The notes beneath the pieces were generated by a model, which saw nothing but the letters and a program-made list of their open reading frames with translations, did not search any database and was not told the DNA's origin. Positions 42,927 to 52,034 of a stretch of DNA of 64,000 nt are shown one piece after another. The position numbers were made by a program, and so were the translations under genes. The DNA comes from JBMOKT01 sp049323895 (GTDB taxonomy: Bacteria; Bacillota; Peptococcia; Peptococcales; BICA1-8). The stretch spans positions 124,001 to 188,000 of the forward strand of contig JBMOKT010000031.1 in assembly GCA_049323895.1 (NCBI GenBank), read 5' to 3'. The number at the start of each line of letters is the position of its first letter. Within the stretch, counting starts at the first letter, position 1.

Positions 42927-45623
42927 TTCTTCAGTAGTCATATTATCCAGCTGGTTTATTAAGTTTTCTAGGGTATTTAATGCTTCTCCATATTGTGACC
43001 AGTTACCTTCTTGGGCGGCAGATTTGGCTTTTTCAAAGGCTTCTTTTACCTGACGGGATAAATATCTAATATTTAATTCAGAGGGGGGAAGGTCTTCGCC
43101 GCCCTGGTCATCCTCAGTTATTATTTGACCCTGACCGAAAATTTTATATAGTGCTTCTTCTAGGGTTTCTTCCATTACTATGGTATCCCTGAAAGCTACA
43201 ATAATTCTTTTAACCTCGGGAAGGCTGTTGGCATTATCTGCCTGGATATATAAGGGTTCAACATACAGTATTGAATCCTTAATAGGTATAACCAATAGGT
43301 TTCCTCTTAGGACAGATGAGCCCTTTTGTCCCCATAGGGATAACTCTCTGGAAATGTCGGAATCTTGGTCAATTCGTGATTCAATTTGCATAGGACCGTA
43401 GACCAGTTTTTGTTTAGGGAATTTAAATAATATTAATTCTCCGTATTTTTCCCCATCATTACGGGCAGCCAGCCAGGCAATCATATTATCCTTATTTGCC
43501 GGGGTAAAGGGTCGCATTAAAAGAAATTCCTGGGAGGGCGAGTCGGGGAGACTCATGTTAATATAATATGGCTTTACATATTGGGTTGTGTTTTCCTGAT
43601 AAAGTTCCTTAGCAATGTGCCAGGCATCCTCCTTGTTATAGAAAACCCTTGGATTATTCATGTGGTAATCTTGGTAAACAAGAGTTTGAATTTCAAAAAG
43701 GTCGGTAGGATACCTTAGATGGTTTTTAAATTCCTGGGGCAAATCTGAAAAAGATTTAAAAAATCCAGGAAAAATCTTAGCATAGCTTTTGGCGACGGGA
43801 TCCTCTTCATCAATTAAATAAAAATCTACTGAACCATTGTAGGCATCAATAATTACTTTAACGGAATTTCTAATATAGTTTATTCCTTGGAAACTACCTG
43901 AGGAAACTGGTTCTGAATAGGGATATTTGTTGCTTAAGGTATAAGCATCCAATATCCAATAAAGTTTGCCCTGGTTTATCACCAGGTAGGGATCTTGATC
44001 ATAACTTAAAAAAGGAGCTATTTTCTCAACCCTATCTTTAATATTTCTCTCTAAAAGAATTTTACTGTCCTTTGTAATGACGCTGGAAACAAGGATTTTC
44101 ATACTTCCCTTATTTAAAGCAAACAATAGTTTATTAATTCCGTTAAGGGGGATTCCAGCTGTTCCTTCGTAAACTGTTTCTGCATTATTGTTGCCAAGGG
44201 GATAGTCAAATTCCTTTTCAAGGGTGTTAACTATGACATAGTCCTCGGTAAGTTGTCCGAAATAGATTTCTGGTCTAGTAATAGTTAATTGGTCAATAAC
44301 AGTGACCGGGGGGATATCCCTTACAATCAATGATGGCTGTCCTTGGGGTGTTATTTTATTTACAGGAGCAACTACAGCACCGTAACCATGGGTATACTTC
44401 AGGTATCTGTTTATCCAGGTTTGGGTTTGTGGGCTACTTTGATCCAATTCCCTGGCTGCCAAGAAAACCTGCGTCTGCTGACCATCAATTATATACCTAT
44501 CTACGTCCACTTCTGGAAAGTTATAGTAAGGTCGTAAACTTTGAAGTTGGTTAAAAATCGTCTTAGCAGGGCGAAAATCATTTATCCTGATGTTATTAAT
44601 TGTAGCAGAAGCATTTTCTAAATCCCTGGTTGTGAGGGTGTCAGAAGCCTCAAATTCAATTTGCTTTATTTTATCAAGGTTAAAAGCTTGGCTTGTCATA
44701 TTAATATTGGTTAAAATATATTTTTCTTCTTTGTTTATCTCATTAGGATTAACAATAAAGTTTTGCACTAAGTTTTGCGCCAGACCTCCAAGAACAACAA
44801 CTATTATTAATAGTGCGGGACCAATAGCTGCAAAACGAAGGTTGTTTTTTCTGATACCTATAAAAATTAAGATGCCGGCAATAAGGGAAATGCCTGAAGC
44901 AATATAATAGTAAGGCAGTGTAACATTTAAATCGGTGTAGCTTGCTCCAAAAGCAGCACCCCTAGGGGAATAAACCAGATTTGCTAATTTTAACTGGTAA
45001 CCGATTATTAATAATAGGAAAAAGGCAATGGCAAAATACCCTAGACGGGTAACTACAGTCTTAACCGGAGTATTGCCTAAACCTTGGATATAGAAAGTGA
45101 ATAGGAAGTTCAAAATAGCAATGACAAACAAAAACAACATGGCTAAAGAAAAAATTGTCTCATACAAGGATAAATCAAAAAAATAAAAGCTTAAATCCCG
45201 ATTAAAAACAGGATCTTGCATCCCAAAAGGAACACTGTTGAAAAACAACAAAATATTTTCCCACAATGCAGTAGCTGCTAGTAAGGCAGCAAATAAACCT
45301 AATATAAGGGAGGGAAAAGCAAAGAGCAAGGTTTTATTTTTCGATTTGCCTGTTAAGTCAATTACGTTATCATCACTTATTTTAAATTTAGTTTTGGAAT
45401 AAAGGGTGATATGTAAAGTCAAAAAAACAAGTAGTGAAACAATAAGAAAAGTTATGGCGCCAATAATAATTTTCGCAGTTAAAGTTTTTATTAACACCGA
45501 TTCATAACCTAATTCCCTAAACCATAAATAGTCAGTATAAATACCCAACAGTTTAGGAATTCCTAAAATTAGCAGCAGAACTAATGGTGCTAAAAGGATA
45601 GTTCTTACCTTTTTTATAGTCAT
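42924..45623 (-). CDS. UPF0182 family membrane protein
   Basis: An 899-residue protein. The first 300 residues hold about seven membrane helices; the rest is a large, probably extracellular domain with a short acidic tail. Conserved family stretches include the YLWFRELGY segment near the N-terminus and KYTHGYGAV about mid-protein. UPF0182 proteins are widespread in Firmicutes, Actinobacteria and Cyanobacteria, and their function is unknown. I chose the ATG at 45623; AGGAGG lies 13 bases upstream, a longer spacing than usual. Confidence 0.85.
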   Translation of the reverse strand: MTIKKVRTILLAPLVLLLILGIPKLLGIYTDYLWFRELGYESVLIKTLTAKIIIGAITFLIVSLLVFLTLHITLYSKTKFKISDDNVIDLTGKSKNKTLLFAFPSLILGLFAALLAATALWENILLFFNSVPFGMQDPVFNRDLSFYFFDLSLYETIFSLAMLFLFVIAILNFLFTFYIQGLGNTPVKTVVTRLGYFAIAFFLLLIIGYQLKLANLVYSPRGAAFGASYTDLNVTLPYYYIASGISLIAGILIFIGIRKNNLRFAAIGPALLIIVVVLGGLAQNLVQNFIVNPNEINKEEKYILTNINMTSQAFNLDKIKQIEFEASDTLTTRDLENASATINNIRINDFRPAKTIFNQLQSLRPYYNFPEVDVDRYIIDGQQTQVFLAARELDQSSPQTQTWINRYLKYTHGYGAVVAPVNKITPQGQPSLIVRDIPPVTVIDQLTITRPEIYFGQLTEDYVIVNTLEKEFDYPLGNNNAETVYEGTAGIPLNGINKLLFALNKGSMKILVSSVITKDSKILLERNIKDRVEKIAPFLSYDQDPYLVINQGKLYWILDAYTLSNKYPYSEPVSSGSFQGINYIRNSVKVIIDAYNGSVDFYLIDEEDPVAKSYAKIFPGFFKSFSDLPQEFKNHLRYPTDLFEIQTLVYQDYHMNNPRVFYNKEDAWHIAKELYQENTTQYVKPYYINMSLPDSPSQEFLLMRPFTPANKDNMIAWLAARNDGEKYGELILFKFPKQKLVYGPMQIESRIDQDSDISRELSLWGQKGSSVLRGNLLVIPIKDSILYVEPLYIQADNANSLPEVKRIIVAFRDTIVMEETLEEALYKIFGQGQIITEDDQGGEDLPPSELNIRYLSRQVKEAFEKAKSAAQEGNWSQYGEALNTLENLINQLDNMTTEE

Positions 45624-45775
45624 ATTTAAAATTTGTCCTCCTGTTAAATTCTTACTATATTTACTCCCAATAATTAGGGATATTAAACATAAGGTATGAA
45701 AATTATAATATTTGAAATAATATAATATATCCATTTATAACAATTTATTTTAGCAAAGAATATGGGAAAAATCAA

Positions 45776-45794
45776 AGCCAGCATTGAGCTGGCT
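45776..45794 (-). terminator. Hairpin after the tautomerase gene
   Basis: AGCCAGC-ATTGA-GCTGGCT, a perfect seven-base stem. On the minus strand it is followed by TTGATTTTT. Confidence 0.7.
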
Positions 45795-45816
45795 CTATGA
45801 ACACTTGGTATAAGTC

Positions 45817-45999
45817 TCAGTCACATCTTAATTTGCCTGCTTTAGCAATATGTTGGGGAGACATTTCCCTAAGGATAATTGTAACATTTTCCTTGGAGCA
45901 ATTAACTGATTCAGCAATAGCATCGGTGACTTTTGCAACCAAAGCTCTTTTTTGCTCAAGGGTTCTTCCTTCTACTAATTCAATTTGTACAATCGGCAT
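45817..45999 (-). CDS. 4-oxalocrotonate tautomerase family protein
   Basis: A 60-residue protein beginning Met-Pro-Ile-Val. The Pro becomes the catalytic N-terminal residue after Met removal, so the ATG at 45999 must be the start; GGGAGG lies eight bases upstream. Arg11 in the EGRTLEQKRAL segment fits the family. It probably catalyses a keto-enol or related proton transfer. The substrate is unknown. Confidence 0.88.
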   Translation of the reverse strand: MPIVQIELVEGRTLEQKRALVAKVTDAIAESVNCSKENVTIILREMSPQHIAKAGKLRCD

Positions 46000-46119
46000 A
46001 TACACAACCTCCCACTTTATTTACATTTAAAATTAATAATTCTGCGTGTGAATTTAAAAACCTTTTTATTTTTAAAAAAATTTAATACTTTCTAATGAAA
46101 AAACAAAGGAGTGGGCTAT

Positions 46120-46296
46120 ATGGACTTAAATGAAATCAAAAATGATATCAAAGATACTATTCCCAGCGATACCTATATTAATTCAATTTCTCCCGGTGCA
46201 CTGGCAATCGAAAGGTTCAAACTCGCCATGACATTAGATGGTGATGATGAGAAAACAACAAAATTAAGGGAAACTTTACTTGAAAAAGATCAATAG
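46120..46296 (+). CDS. Hypothetical small acidic protein
   Basis: A 58-residue soluble protein, mostly charged and likely helical, with a central SISPGALAIERFKLAMTL segment. AAAGGAG eight bases before the ATG at 46120 supports real translation. I do not recognise a family. It lies between the tautomerase and the LysM protein. Confidence 0.55.
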   Translation: MDLNEIKNDIKDTIPSDTYINSISPGALAIERFKLAMTLDGDDEKTTKLRETLLEKDQ

Positions 46297-46372
46297 TATT
46301 AATTCTTGACGCACAATCACTCCTTAGCTTCATATAATAAATTGAAATAATTGAAGCAAAGGAGTGATATTT

Positions 46373-47446
46373 TTGACATATGTTGTAAGATCAGGTGATA
46401 CTTTATACCTAATTGCCCAACGGTTCAACACTACAGTAGAAAGGTTAATGCAATTAAACAATATTACTGATCCAAATATGATTATGGTGGGAAGGGTTCT
46501 GATTATAAGACCCGAACAGCCTGAGCCACAGCCCCCATTAGGGGCCCAGTGGTGTCCTCGTCTAACCCTTGGCAATAGAGGAGCAGCTGTGCGGGAAGTC
46601 CAGCAGTTACTAAGGGACAGAGGTTTTGATTTAGGAGGAGTGGACGGTGTATTTGGTGCCCGTACCAGGGCCGCTGTTGTAAACTTTCAGAGAAGCAATA
46701 ATTTAAGTGTAACAGGAGAAGTAGATATTCAAACATGGCGGGCTTTGGGAAGACAGTGCGGTGGGCAAAATGTCTCAGTGTGTCCGGTAATTAGACAAGG
46801 GGACAGGGGTAGCGCTGTCAGATTTTTACAAAGTCTTTTGCAAAGGAGAAACTATGCACCAGGACCAATTGATGGAGTATTTGGTGCCGATACCCGAGCA
46901 GCAGTAATTGCCTTCCAGTCTAATAATAATCTACCATTAACGGGGACTGTCAACCAGGCTACATGGAATGCTTTAGGAGTAACCTGTGTGCCAGTAGACC
47001 CTGACCAGGGTGGAGGAGGGGGAACGCCTCCTGCAGTACCCGACGAAGGTGACGGGTTAAATTATACCTGGCAGGAAATAGAGGGTTTCCGTTATCTTTT
47101 GGCAACCAATGAGAGACGTTATTATAGAGGTCAGCCTGTCAATATTACTTTTAGAAAAAGAAACATAACTGACCAAACTGTAACTTTAGAGTATCCATCA
47201 AGTCAATTATTTGATTTTTATATTTCCAATGCCAACGGCAGGGAAATATGGCGTTGGTCTGAGGACCGTGCCTTCCTGCCTGTTGTAAGGGAAATGGTGC
47301 TTGCTCCTGGTCAGTCTGAGACTATTGATATAACATGGGATCAAAGAAATAAGAGCGGAAATTTAGTTAATCCTCAAACATTTACTTTATGGGGTACTAA
47401 TAAGGCAACAGGCCAATCGGTATCTGTCCAGTTTGAAGTTTATTAA
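46373..47446 (+). CDS. LysM and double PG_binding_1 protein with C-terminal BsuPI domain
   Basis: A 357-residue protein: one LysM (about 2-45), two PG_binding_1 domains (about 53-118 and 125-190, each with DGVFGA-x-TRAAV), a Gly/Pro linker, and a C-terminal BsuPI-type beta-sandwich (about 225-357; SSQLFDFYISNANGREIWRW). LysM and PG_binding_1 hold peptidoglycan; BsuPI is named after a Bacillus protease inhibitor. There is no signal peptide, so it may be a forespore or mother-cell spore-coat type protein. The TTG at 46373 is set by AAAGGAG eight bases upstream. Confidence 0.87.
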   Translation: MTYVVRSGDTLYLIAQRFNTTVERLMQLNNITDPNMIMVGRVLIIRPEQPEPQPPLGAQWCPRLTLGNRGAAVREVQQLLRDRGFDLGGVDGVFGARTRAAVVNFQRSNNLSVTGEVDIQTWRALGRQCGGQNVSVCPVIRQGDRGSAVRFLQSLLQRRNYAPGPIDGVFGADTRAAVIAFQSNNNLPLTGTVNQATWNALGVTCVPVDPDQGGGGGTPPAVPDEGDGLNYTWQEIEGFRYLLATNERRYYRGQPVNITFRKRNITDQTVTLEYPSSQLFDFYISNANGREIWRWSEDRAFLPVVREMVLAPGQSETIDITWDQRNKSGNLVNPQTFTLWGTNKATGQSVSVQFEVY

Positions 47447-47463
47447 ACCAAAACATAAATGCA

Positions 47464-47490
47464 AAACCCGAGCTAGGCTCGGGTTTCTCT
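47464..47490. terminator. Bidirectional terminator between the LysM gene and a small convergent gene
   Basis: AAACCCGAGC-TAG-GCTCGGGTTT, a perfect ten-base stem. Confidence 0.88.
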
Positions 47491-47661
47491 TTTAAATATT
47501 GCAACTAGACAGGAACTGGAGTTAGTACAAGTGTGGGGGAAGATTTGGTATAACTCCCAGTCATCTTCGCTTTCGTAGTTTAGGCTTAGGTCCAGTAATT
47601 TTTCCATAACCAGGCAACCTTGGGAAGGACTTATACGTACTGATTTATATTCAATTCCCAC
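47473..47661 (-). CDS. Small DUF4177-like protein
   Basis: A 62-residue protein. Its pattern (EYKSVRI, a helix LLDLSLNYE, DDWELYQIFP, then VAIFKR) resembles the DUF4177 fold, a short beta-alpha-beta unit with no known function. It has three Cys. The GTG start is eight bases behind AGGAGG. The end lies in the terminator shared with the LysM gene. Confidence 0.6.
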   Translation of the reverse strand: MGIEYKSVRISPSQGCLVMEKLLDLSLNYESEDDWELYQIFPHTCTNSSSCLVAIFKRETRA

Positions 47662-47792
47662 CAGAAAAACCTCCTATTTTCATCACTCAATCTAATATAT
47701 GATTAGTTGTATATAAAATGGGAATAAATTGGTGGAAACTTTAAATAAAGAAATTCGTCATAAATAATTATTAATAGATAGGGGGGCTTAAA

Positions 47793-48029
47793 TTGATTGA
47801 CATTAAAAAAGTTGAGGAAGAATTTCATTGCCAGAAATGTAAAGGGGTAGGTGCTGATGTCAGAGAATTAGCTATGACCGGTACTGGTCATAGCAAACTC
47901 TTTGACATCCAACACAACGAATATTTGTTTATTTCTTGTAAACAGTGCGGATTTACCGAAGTCTATAATCTACATATCATTGAAAAAAGACCTTCTTCCT
48001 GGTTGATGGATTTACTAATAGGAGGTTAA
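47793..48029 (+). CDS. DUF2082 zinc-ribbon protein
   Basis: A 78-residue protein with two Cys pairs (CQKC at about 13-16 and CKQC at about 49-52) and the family core MTGTGHSKLFDIQHNEY. This matches small zinc-ribbon proteins described as possible nucleic-acid binders. The TTG start follows GGGGGG. It stands alone with its own terminator. Confidence 0.8.
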   Translation: MIDIKKVEEEFHCQKCKGVGADVRELAMTGTGHSKLFDIQHNEYLFISCKQCGFTEVYNLHIIEKRPSSWLMDLLIGG

Positions 48030-48062
48030 AAAAACCCGGGGAAAAATTCACCCGGGTTTTTT
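48029..48062. terminator. Bidirectional terminator between the zinc-ribbon gene and the aminotransferase gene
   Basis: AAAAACCCGGG and CCCGGGTTTTTT with a ten-base loop. Confidence 0.9.
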
Positions 48063-48063
48063 C

Positions 48064-49239
48064 TTATTTGTTATATACCTCCATAGCTGCCGCAGCACCT
48101 ATGCCTGACTCAATATTATAGTTTTGTGCTTTAAGCGCACTTTCAAGGGCAGTAAGTAAAAGAAGTACATTTTGTTCATTGCAAGTATATCCCATGGTTC
48201 CAATTCTCCACACTTTTCCTTTACCTTCGCCTAATCCGCCGCCGATTTCAATATTAAACCTGTTAAGTAAATATTTGCGAACAGATACATCATCAACACC
48301 TTCGGGAATTACTGCAGATGTAAGCATGGGAAGTCTATGTCCCTCTTGAGCCCACATCTTAATGCCCATGGCTTCCAAACCTGTTTTAAGCGCTTTTGAG
48401 TGGAGTTCGTGGCGGGCGAAGCGGGCTTCTAGACCTTCTTCATAAATTAAACGTAAAGATTCTCTTAAGGCATAATTCATATTAATTGGAGCTGTATGAT
48501 GGTATGCCCTTTGTTGACCCCAATAGTTTTGAATCATGGTTAGATCCAGATACCAAATGGGAACTTTCGTCTTACGGCTATTGATAACTTTTTGTGCTTG
48601 TTCGCTGAAGGTAACAGGTGCCAGACCAGGGGGGCAGCTGATACATTTTTGGGTACCGCTATAGGCACCGTCAATACCCCACTCATCAATTTTCACCTCT
48701 GTACCTGCTAAGGAAGTTACACAGTCTACCAGGAGCATGGAGTCATATTGTTTGCATAATTGGGATATTTCTTCAAGGGGTTGCAGGACACCTGTTGAGG
48801 TTTCGGCATGGACAAGTGCTACAAATTTAGCCTTGGTTTTTTCTAATGTGTCTTTTACTTTCTCAGCCTCAATAATCCTTCCCCATGGAGCTTCAATTAA
48901 GGTTACCTCCGCTTTCAAGCGTTGGCAAATATCCAGCATTCTTCCGCCGAAGACACCATTAACACAGACAATTACCTTATCCCCTTCATCTATAAGGTTT
49001 GCCAATACTGTTTCCATACCGGCACTGCCAGTTCCCGGCATGGCCATAGTAAGCTGGTTCTTTGTCCGGAAAACATAACGCATTAATTCCATGGTTTCAT
49101 TCATGATGTCTAAAAATTCTGGGTCTAGATGTCCTAGAATAGGAGCAGACATAGCCCGAAGCACTCTTGGGTCAACATTACTTGGTCCCGGACCCATTAA
49201 AATCCGTTCAGTGGGTTTGAGTTCACCGTAGGTTTTCAT
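48064..49239 (-). CDS. Class V aminotransferase (alanine-glyoxylate / serine-pyruvate type)
   Basis: A 391-residue PLP enzyme. GPGPSNVDPRVL at the N-terminus, VDCVTSLAGTEV and SGTQKCISCPPGLAP, in which Lys should bind PLP, are those of alanine-glyoxylate aminotransferases. It would make glycine from glyoxylate, or act on serine. This could connect with the glycolate-oxidase-type genes at 58982-62828, which would produce glyoxylate if glycolate is their substrate; that is an inference. The ATG at 49239 follows AAAGGATG. Confidence 0.88.
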   Translation of the reverse strand: MKTYGELKPTERILMGPGPSNVDPRVLRAMSAPILGHLDPEFLDIMNETMELMRYVFRTKNQLTMAMPGTGSAGMETVLANLIDEGDKVIVCVNGVFGGRMLDICQRLKAEVTLIEAPWGRIIEAEKVKDTLEKTKAKFVALVHAETSTGVLQPLEEISQLCKQYDSMLLVDCVTSLAGTEVKIDEWGIDGAYSGTQKCISCPPGLAPVTFSEQAQKVINSRKTKVPIWYLDLTMIQNYWGQQRAYHHTAPINMNYALRESLRLIYEEGLEARFARHELHSKALKTGLEAMGIKMWAQEGHRLPMLTSAVIPEGVDDVSVRKYLLNRFNIEIGGGLGEGKGKVWRIGTMGYTCNEQNVLLLLTALESALKAQNYNIESGIGAAAAMEVYNK

Positions 49240-49399
49240 GTAAAATATCATCCTTTCATTCGCGAATTGTATACATTCATATTTGTATACTTAGACATGT
49301 CTAAATTAATTCCTTCCAGAAAAATAAAAATTGATAATAAAATTATTATTGTATTAATTGACCATAAATATTATATTTTAAATAAAAATGGAAAAATAA

Positions 49400-49500
49400 A
49401 TTAGAAAAACATGACTTGCGCCGAGCCTCTGGCTACTGCGGAAGCCGATGTTGCACTTATACTTATTTCCTTAAAAGTTATACTTTATTAATAAGTACAA
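49400..49500 (+). repeat. Interspersed structured repeat, copy C
   Basis: TTAGAAAAACATGACTTGCGCC to AATAAGTAC. It differs from the others in the 5' stem: AACATGACTT faces AAGCCGATGTT. It lies in the 280 bp gap between the aminotransferase and AIM24-like genes, just before the AIM24 ribosome site. The rest of the gap is AT-rich with no other feature seen. Confidence 0.82.
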
Positions 49501-49517
49501 GAAAAGGTGGTATAAAA

Positions 49518-50285
49518 ATGGCAGATAAAATTGATTACAAAATCTATGGCGATGACATGCAGATAATTGAGATTGAATTGGATTCTAATGAAGGAGTTAG
49601 GGCCGAAGCAGGTGCAATGATTTATATGAGTGATGGAATTCAAATGCAAACTTCAACAAATGGCGGTGTTTTTAGTGGTTTAAAGCGGATGGTAACCGGC
49701 GAAAGCTTTTTTATAACCACTTTTTACAATCAAAATCGAGATAAAAGCCATGTTGCCTTTGGCGCACCATACCCCGGTAAAATAATTCCCCTGGATTTAG
49801 AGAAAATAGGTGGACACTTTTTATGTCAAAAAGATGCTTTTTTATGTTCTGCAAATGGAATTGAAATTGAAGTGGCCTTTACCAAAAGGATTGGGGCAGG
49901 TTTATTTGGAGGAGAAGGGTTTATTTTGCAAAGATTATCGGGTGATGGGATGGCCTTTGTTCATGCCGGCGGCACTATTATCAGCAAAGAACTTGCTGAA
50001 GGTGAGACCTTAAGAGTTGATACAGGGTGTCTTGTCGCTTTTGCTCCCACTGTTGATTATGATATCCAGTTTATTGGAGGATTTAAGAATGCCCTTTTTG
50101 GCGGTGAAGGTCTTTTCTTGGCCAAACTCACAGGTCCCGGAAAAGTATATTTGCAAAGCTTGCCTTTCTCCCGCTTAGCCGATCGGATTTTTGCCGCCGC
50201 ACGTTTTCAAAACAAAGAGGAACAAAAAGGAATTGCTGGTATAGGCGGCAATATATTGGGCGGATTTCTAGGAGGAAATAAATAA
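49518..50285 (+). CDS. TIGR00266/AIM24 family protein
   Basis: A 255-residue cytoplasmic protein rich in beta strands and Gly, with the family stretches VRAEAGAMIYMSDGI, FSGLKRMVTGESFF and GEGLFLAKLTGPGKVYLQSLP. The family has a double beta-helix fold; no function is established. I chose the ATG at 49518 behind AAAGGTGG, because the longer frame runs through the repeat. Confidence 0.87.
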   Translation: MADKIDYKIYGDDMQIIEIELDSNEGVRAEAGAMIYMSDGIQMQTSTNGGVFSGLKRMVTGESFFITTFYNQNRDKSHVAFGAPYPGKIIPLDLEKIGGHFLCQKDAFLCSANGIEIEVAFTKRIGAGLFGGEGFILQRLSGDGMAFVHAGGTIISKELAEGETLRVDTGCLVAFAPTVDYDIQFIGGFKNALFGGEGLFLAKLTGPGKVYLQSLPFSRLADRIFAAARFQNKEEQKGIAGIGGNILGGFLGGNK

Positions 50286-50368
50286 AAGGTTTTTTAATCC
50301 AATAATTGCTTTAATGCTCGGGCTGTGTTAAATTATCTTTGGTTATTTTTTTGAAATAGGAGGTTAAC

Positions 50369-51436
50369 ATGAAGATAGGTTTAATAGGTCTGGCAGGGGT
50401 AGGAAAAACTACAATATTTAATCTTTTGACAAATACCAAGGCTCTGACAGGTTCATATGGTCTTAAGGATGCTAATATTGGCATGGCCAGAGTTCCTGAT
50501 AAAAGAATGGATTTTTTAATTAATCTGTTTAAACCCCGTAAAACCAGTTATGCACAGATAGAATTTATTGACATTGCAGGAATGGTACCTGAAGGGGGTT
50601 CCAGAAAGTTTCTTGACGCGGTCAGAGATTGCGATGCCATTGTCCATGTCCTAAGGGCCTTTGAAAATCCAGATGTTCCCCATACCAATGACTCAATCAA
50701 CCCTGTTAAGGATTTGGAAACGCTGGATATGGAACTGCTTTTTGCCGATTTGGAATTGTTGGATAAAAGAATTGAAAGGGTTAAAACCAGCAAAAAAATT
50801 AAGAAAGAACAACAGGATGAGCTTATCCTTCTTGAAAGATTATATAAGCATTTGGAAGAAGGCGGCGATATCAGGCAGGTAGAACTTTCCGAGGAGGAAG
50901 AAAAGCAGCTGCGGGCTTACAGTTTCTTAACTGAAAAACCCAAATTAGTAGTCATAAATGTGGATGAAGCTCAATTTAAAAAAGGAAGTTATCCATCTGA
51001 AGAAAGTTTGCAAGGGTTATGCCTCCAGAAGGATATGCCGCTAATAGATATTTGCGGTCAAATTGAAGGGGAAATTAGTGAGTTAGGGGAAGAAGATAAG
51101 TCCTTATTTATGGAAGATTTAGGGATTCAGGAAACAGGGATTGAGCGGTTAGCCAGGGCAGTTTACGAGAGATTGGGGCTAGTATCCTTTTTCACTGTGG
51201 GTGAGGACGAAGTTAAAGCCTGGACCATCAACAAAGGAACTCCTGCTAAAAAAGCAGCCGGAAAAATCCATTCTGATATTGAGAGAGGTTTTATTAGAGC
51301 TGAAGTTGTCAAATACAATGATTTGAGAGAACTAAATTCAATGGCTAAAGTGAAGGAACAGGGACTGTTTCGCCTAGAAGGCAAGGAATATATTGTAGAA
51401 GATGGGGATATTATTAACTTCCGCTTCAACGTATAA
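50369..51436 (+). CDS. YchF-like GTPase/ATPase (Obg family) with TGS domain
   Basis: A 355-residue P-loop protein. The loop GLAGVGKTTIFN replaces the GLPNVGKST of standard YchF, followed by FIDIAGMVPEGG and a TGS domain at the C-terminus (about 275-355). YchF proteins bind ATP or GTP and associate with ribosomes. The usual YchF coiled-coil insertion is short. It may be a paralogue of the housekeeping YchF rather than YchF itself. GGAGG precedes the ATG. Confidence 0.85.
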   Translation: MKIGLIGLAGVGKTTIFNLLTNTKALTGSYGLKDANIGMARVPDKRMDFLINLFKPRKTSYAQIEFIDIAGMVPEGGSRKFLDAVRDCDAIVHVLRAFENPDVPHTNDSINPVKDLETLDMELLFADLELLDKRIERVKTSKKIKKEQQDELILLERLYKHLEEGGDIRQVELSEEEEKQLRAYSFLTEKPKLVVINVDEAQFKKGSYPSEESLQGLCLQKDMPLIDICGQIEGEISELGEEDKSLFMEDLGIQETGIERLARAVYERLGLVSFFTVGEDEVKAWTINKGTPAKKAAGKIHSDIERGFIRAEVVKYNDLRELNSMAKVKEQGLFRLEGKEYIVEDGDIINFRFNV

Positions 51437-51470
51437 ATTGATTGGCTGGTGAAAAGCAGTTAATCAGAAA

Positions 51471-51502
51471 GGGGACACACCTTCCAAGGAAGGAATGTCC
51501 CC
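51471..51502. repeat. Intergenic two-part palindrome
   Basis: GGGGACA-CA-CCTTCC-AA-GGAAGG-AA-TGTCCCC: a perfect inverted repeat with a symmetrical internal loop. It lies in the 298 bp gap after the YchF-like gene. The rest of that gap holds short CTAG-CAC words like those at 39970 and a terminator. No gene is visible. Confidence 0.7.
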
Positions 51503-51649
51503 AACAATTACGCCTCCGGTTTTGGACCCTTCGGGCGCCTTGCTATCATTACTTCCATTGAAATAGTAACATTATTTACTGGTCACTGAGCACCGATTGC
51601 TAGTCACTATTCACTTATTTTACTAGCCACTAACACTAGCCACTTTTAA

Positions 51650-51681
51650 AAAAACCGAGCAATCAAATGCTCGGTTTTTTA
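51650..51681 (+). terminator. Intrinsic terminator before the small Cys protein gene
   Basis: AAAAACCGAGCA pairs with TGCTCGGTTTTT around a six-base loop. Confidence 0.88.
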
Positions 51682-51734
51682 TGTATGTATATTTTTTAAA
51701 AAGGGCAAAATAGTAAAAAAAGGGAGTGATGTTT

Positions 51735-51920
51735 ATGAGACAGGAACATTCCTATAAAAATATAGCATATAGTTGTCCCAAATATGAATCTATCCAGCAA
51801 GCCCAAGGATTTGGAATTAGCTTAGCCAATATAGCCAGCAGACCTTCCGGACCCCGTTGTGAACAATGTATACATTGGAATTCTGGTGGCTGTGAATTAT
51901 TCTTGGCTAAGGGCAAATAA
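51735..51920 (+). CDS. Hypothetical small protein with four Cys
   Basis: A 61-residue protein with Cys14 and a CEQC-x7-C group (Cys42, 45, 53). The spacing could hold a zinc ion or a small iron-sulfur cluster, and recalls high-potential iron-sulfur proteins only loosely. AGGGAG eight bases before the ATG at 51735 supports translation. No family is recognised. Confidence 0.6.
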   Translation: MRQEHSYKNIAYSCPKYESIQQAQGFGISLANIASRPSGPRCEQCIHWNSGGCELFLAKGK

Positions 51921-52034
51921 ATTATTATGAAATACTTTCTAAGATTTTTCAAAATTTTTAGGCAGGAGAACAAGCACTATGCGTCGAAAAATATATAAAC
52001 TGAAAATAAATTAAATTATAGGGAGGGGTCTTTT

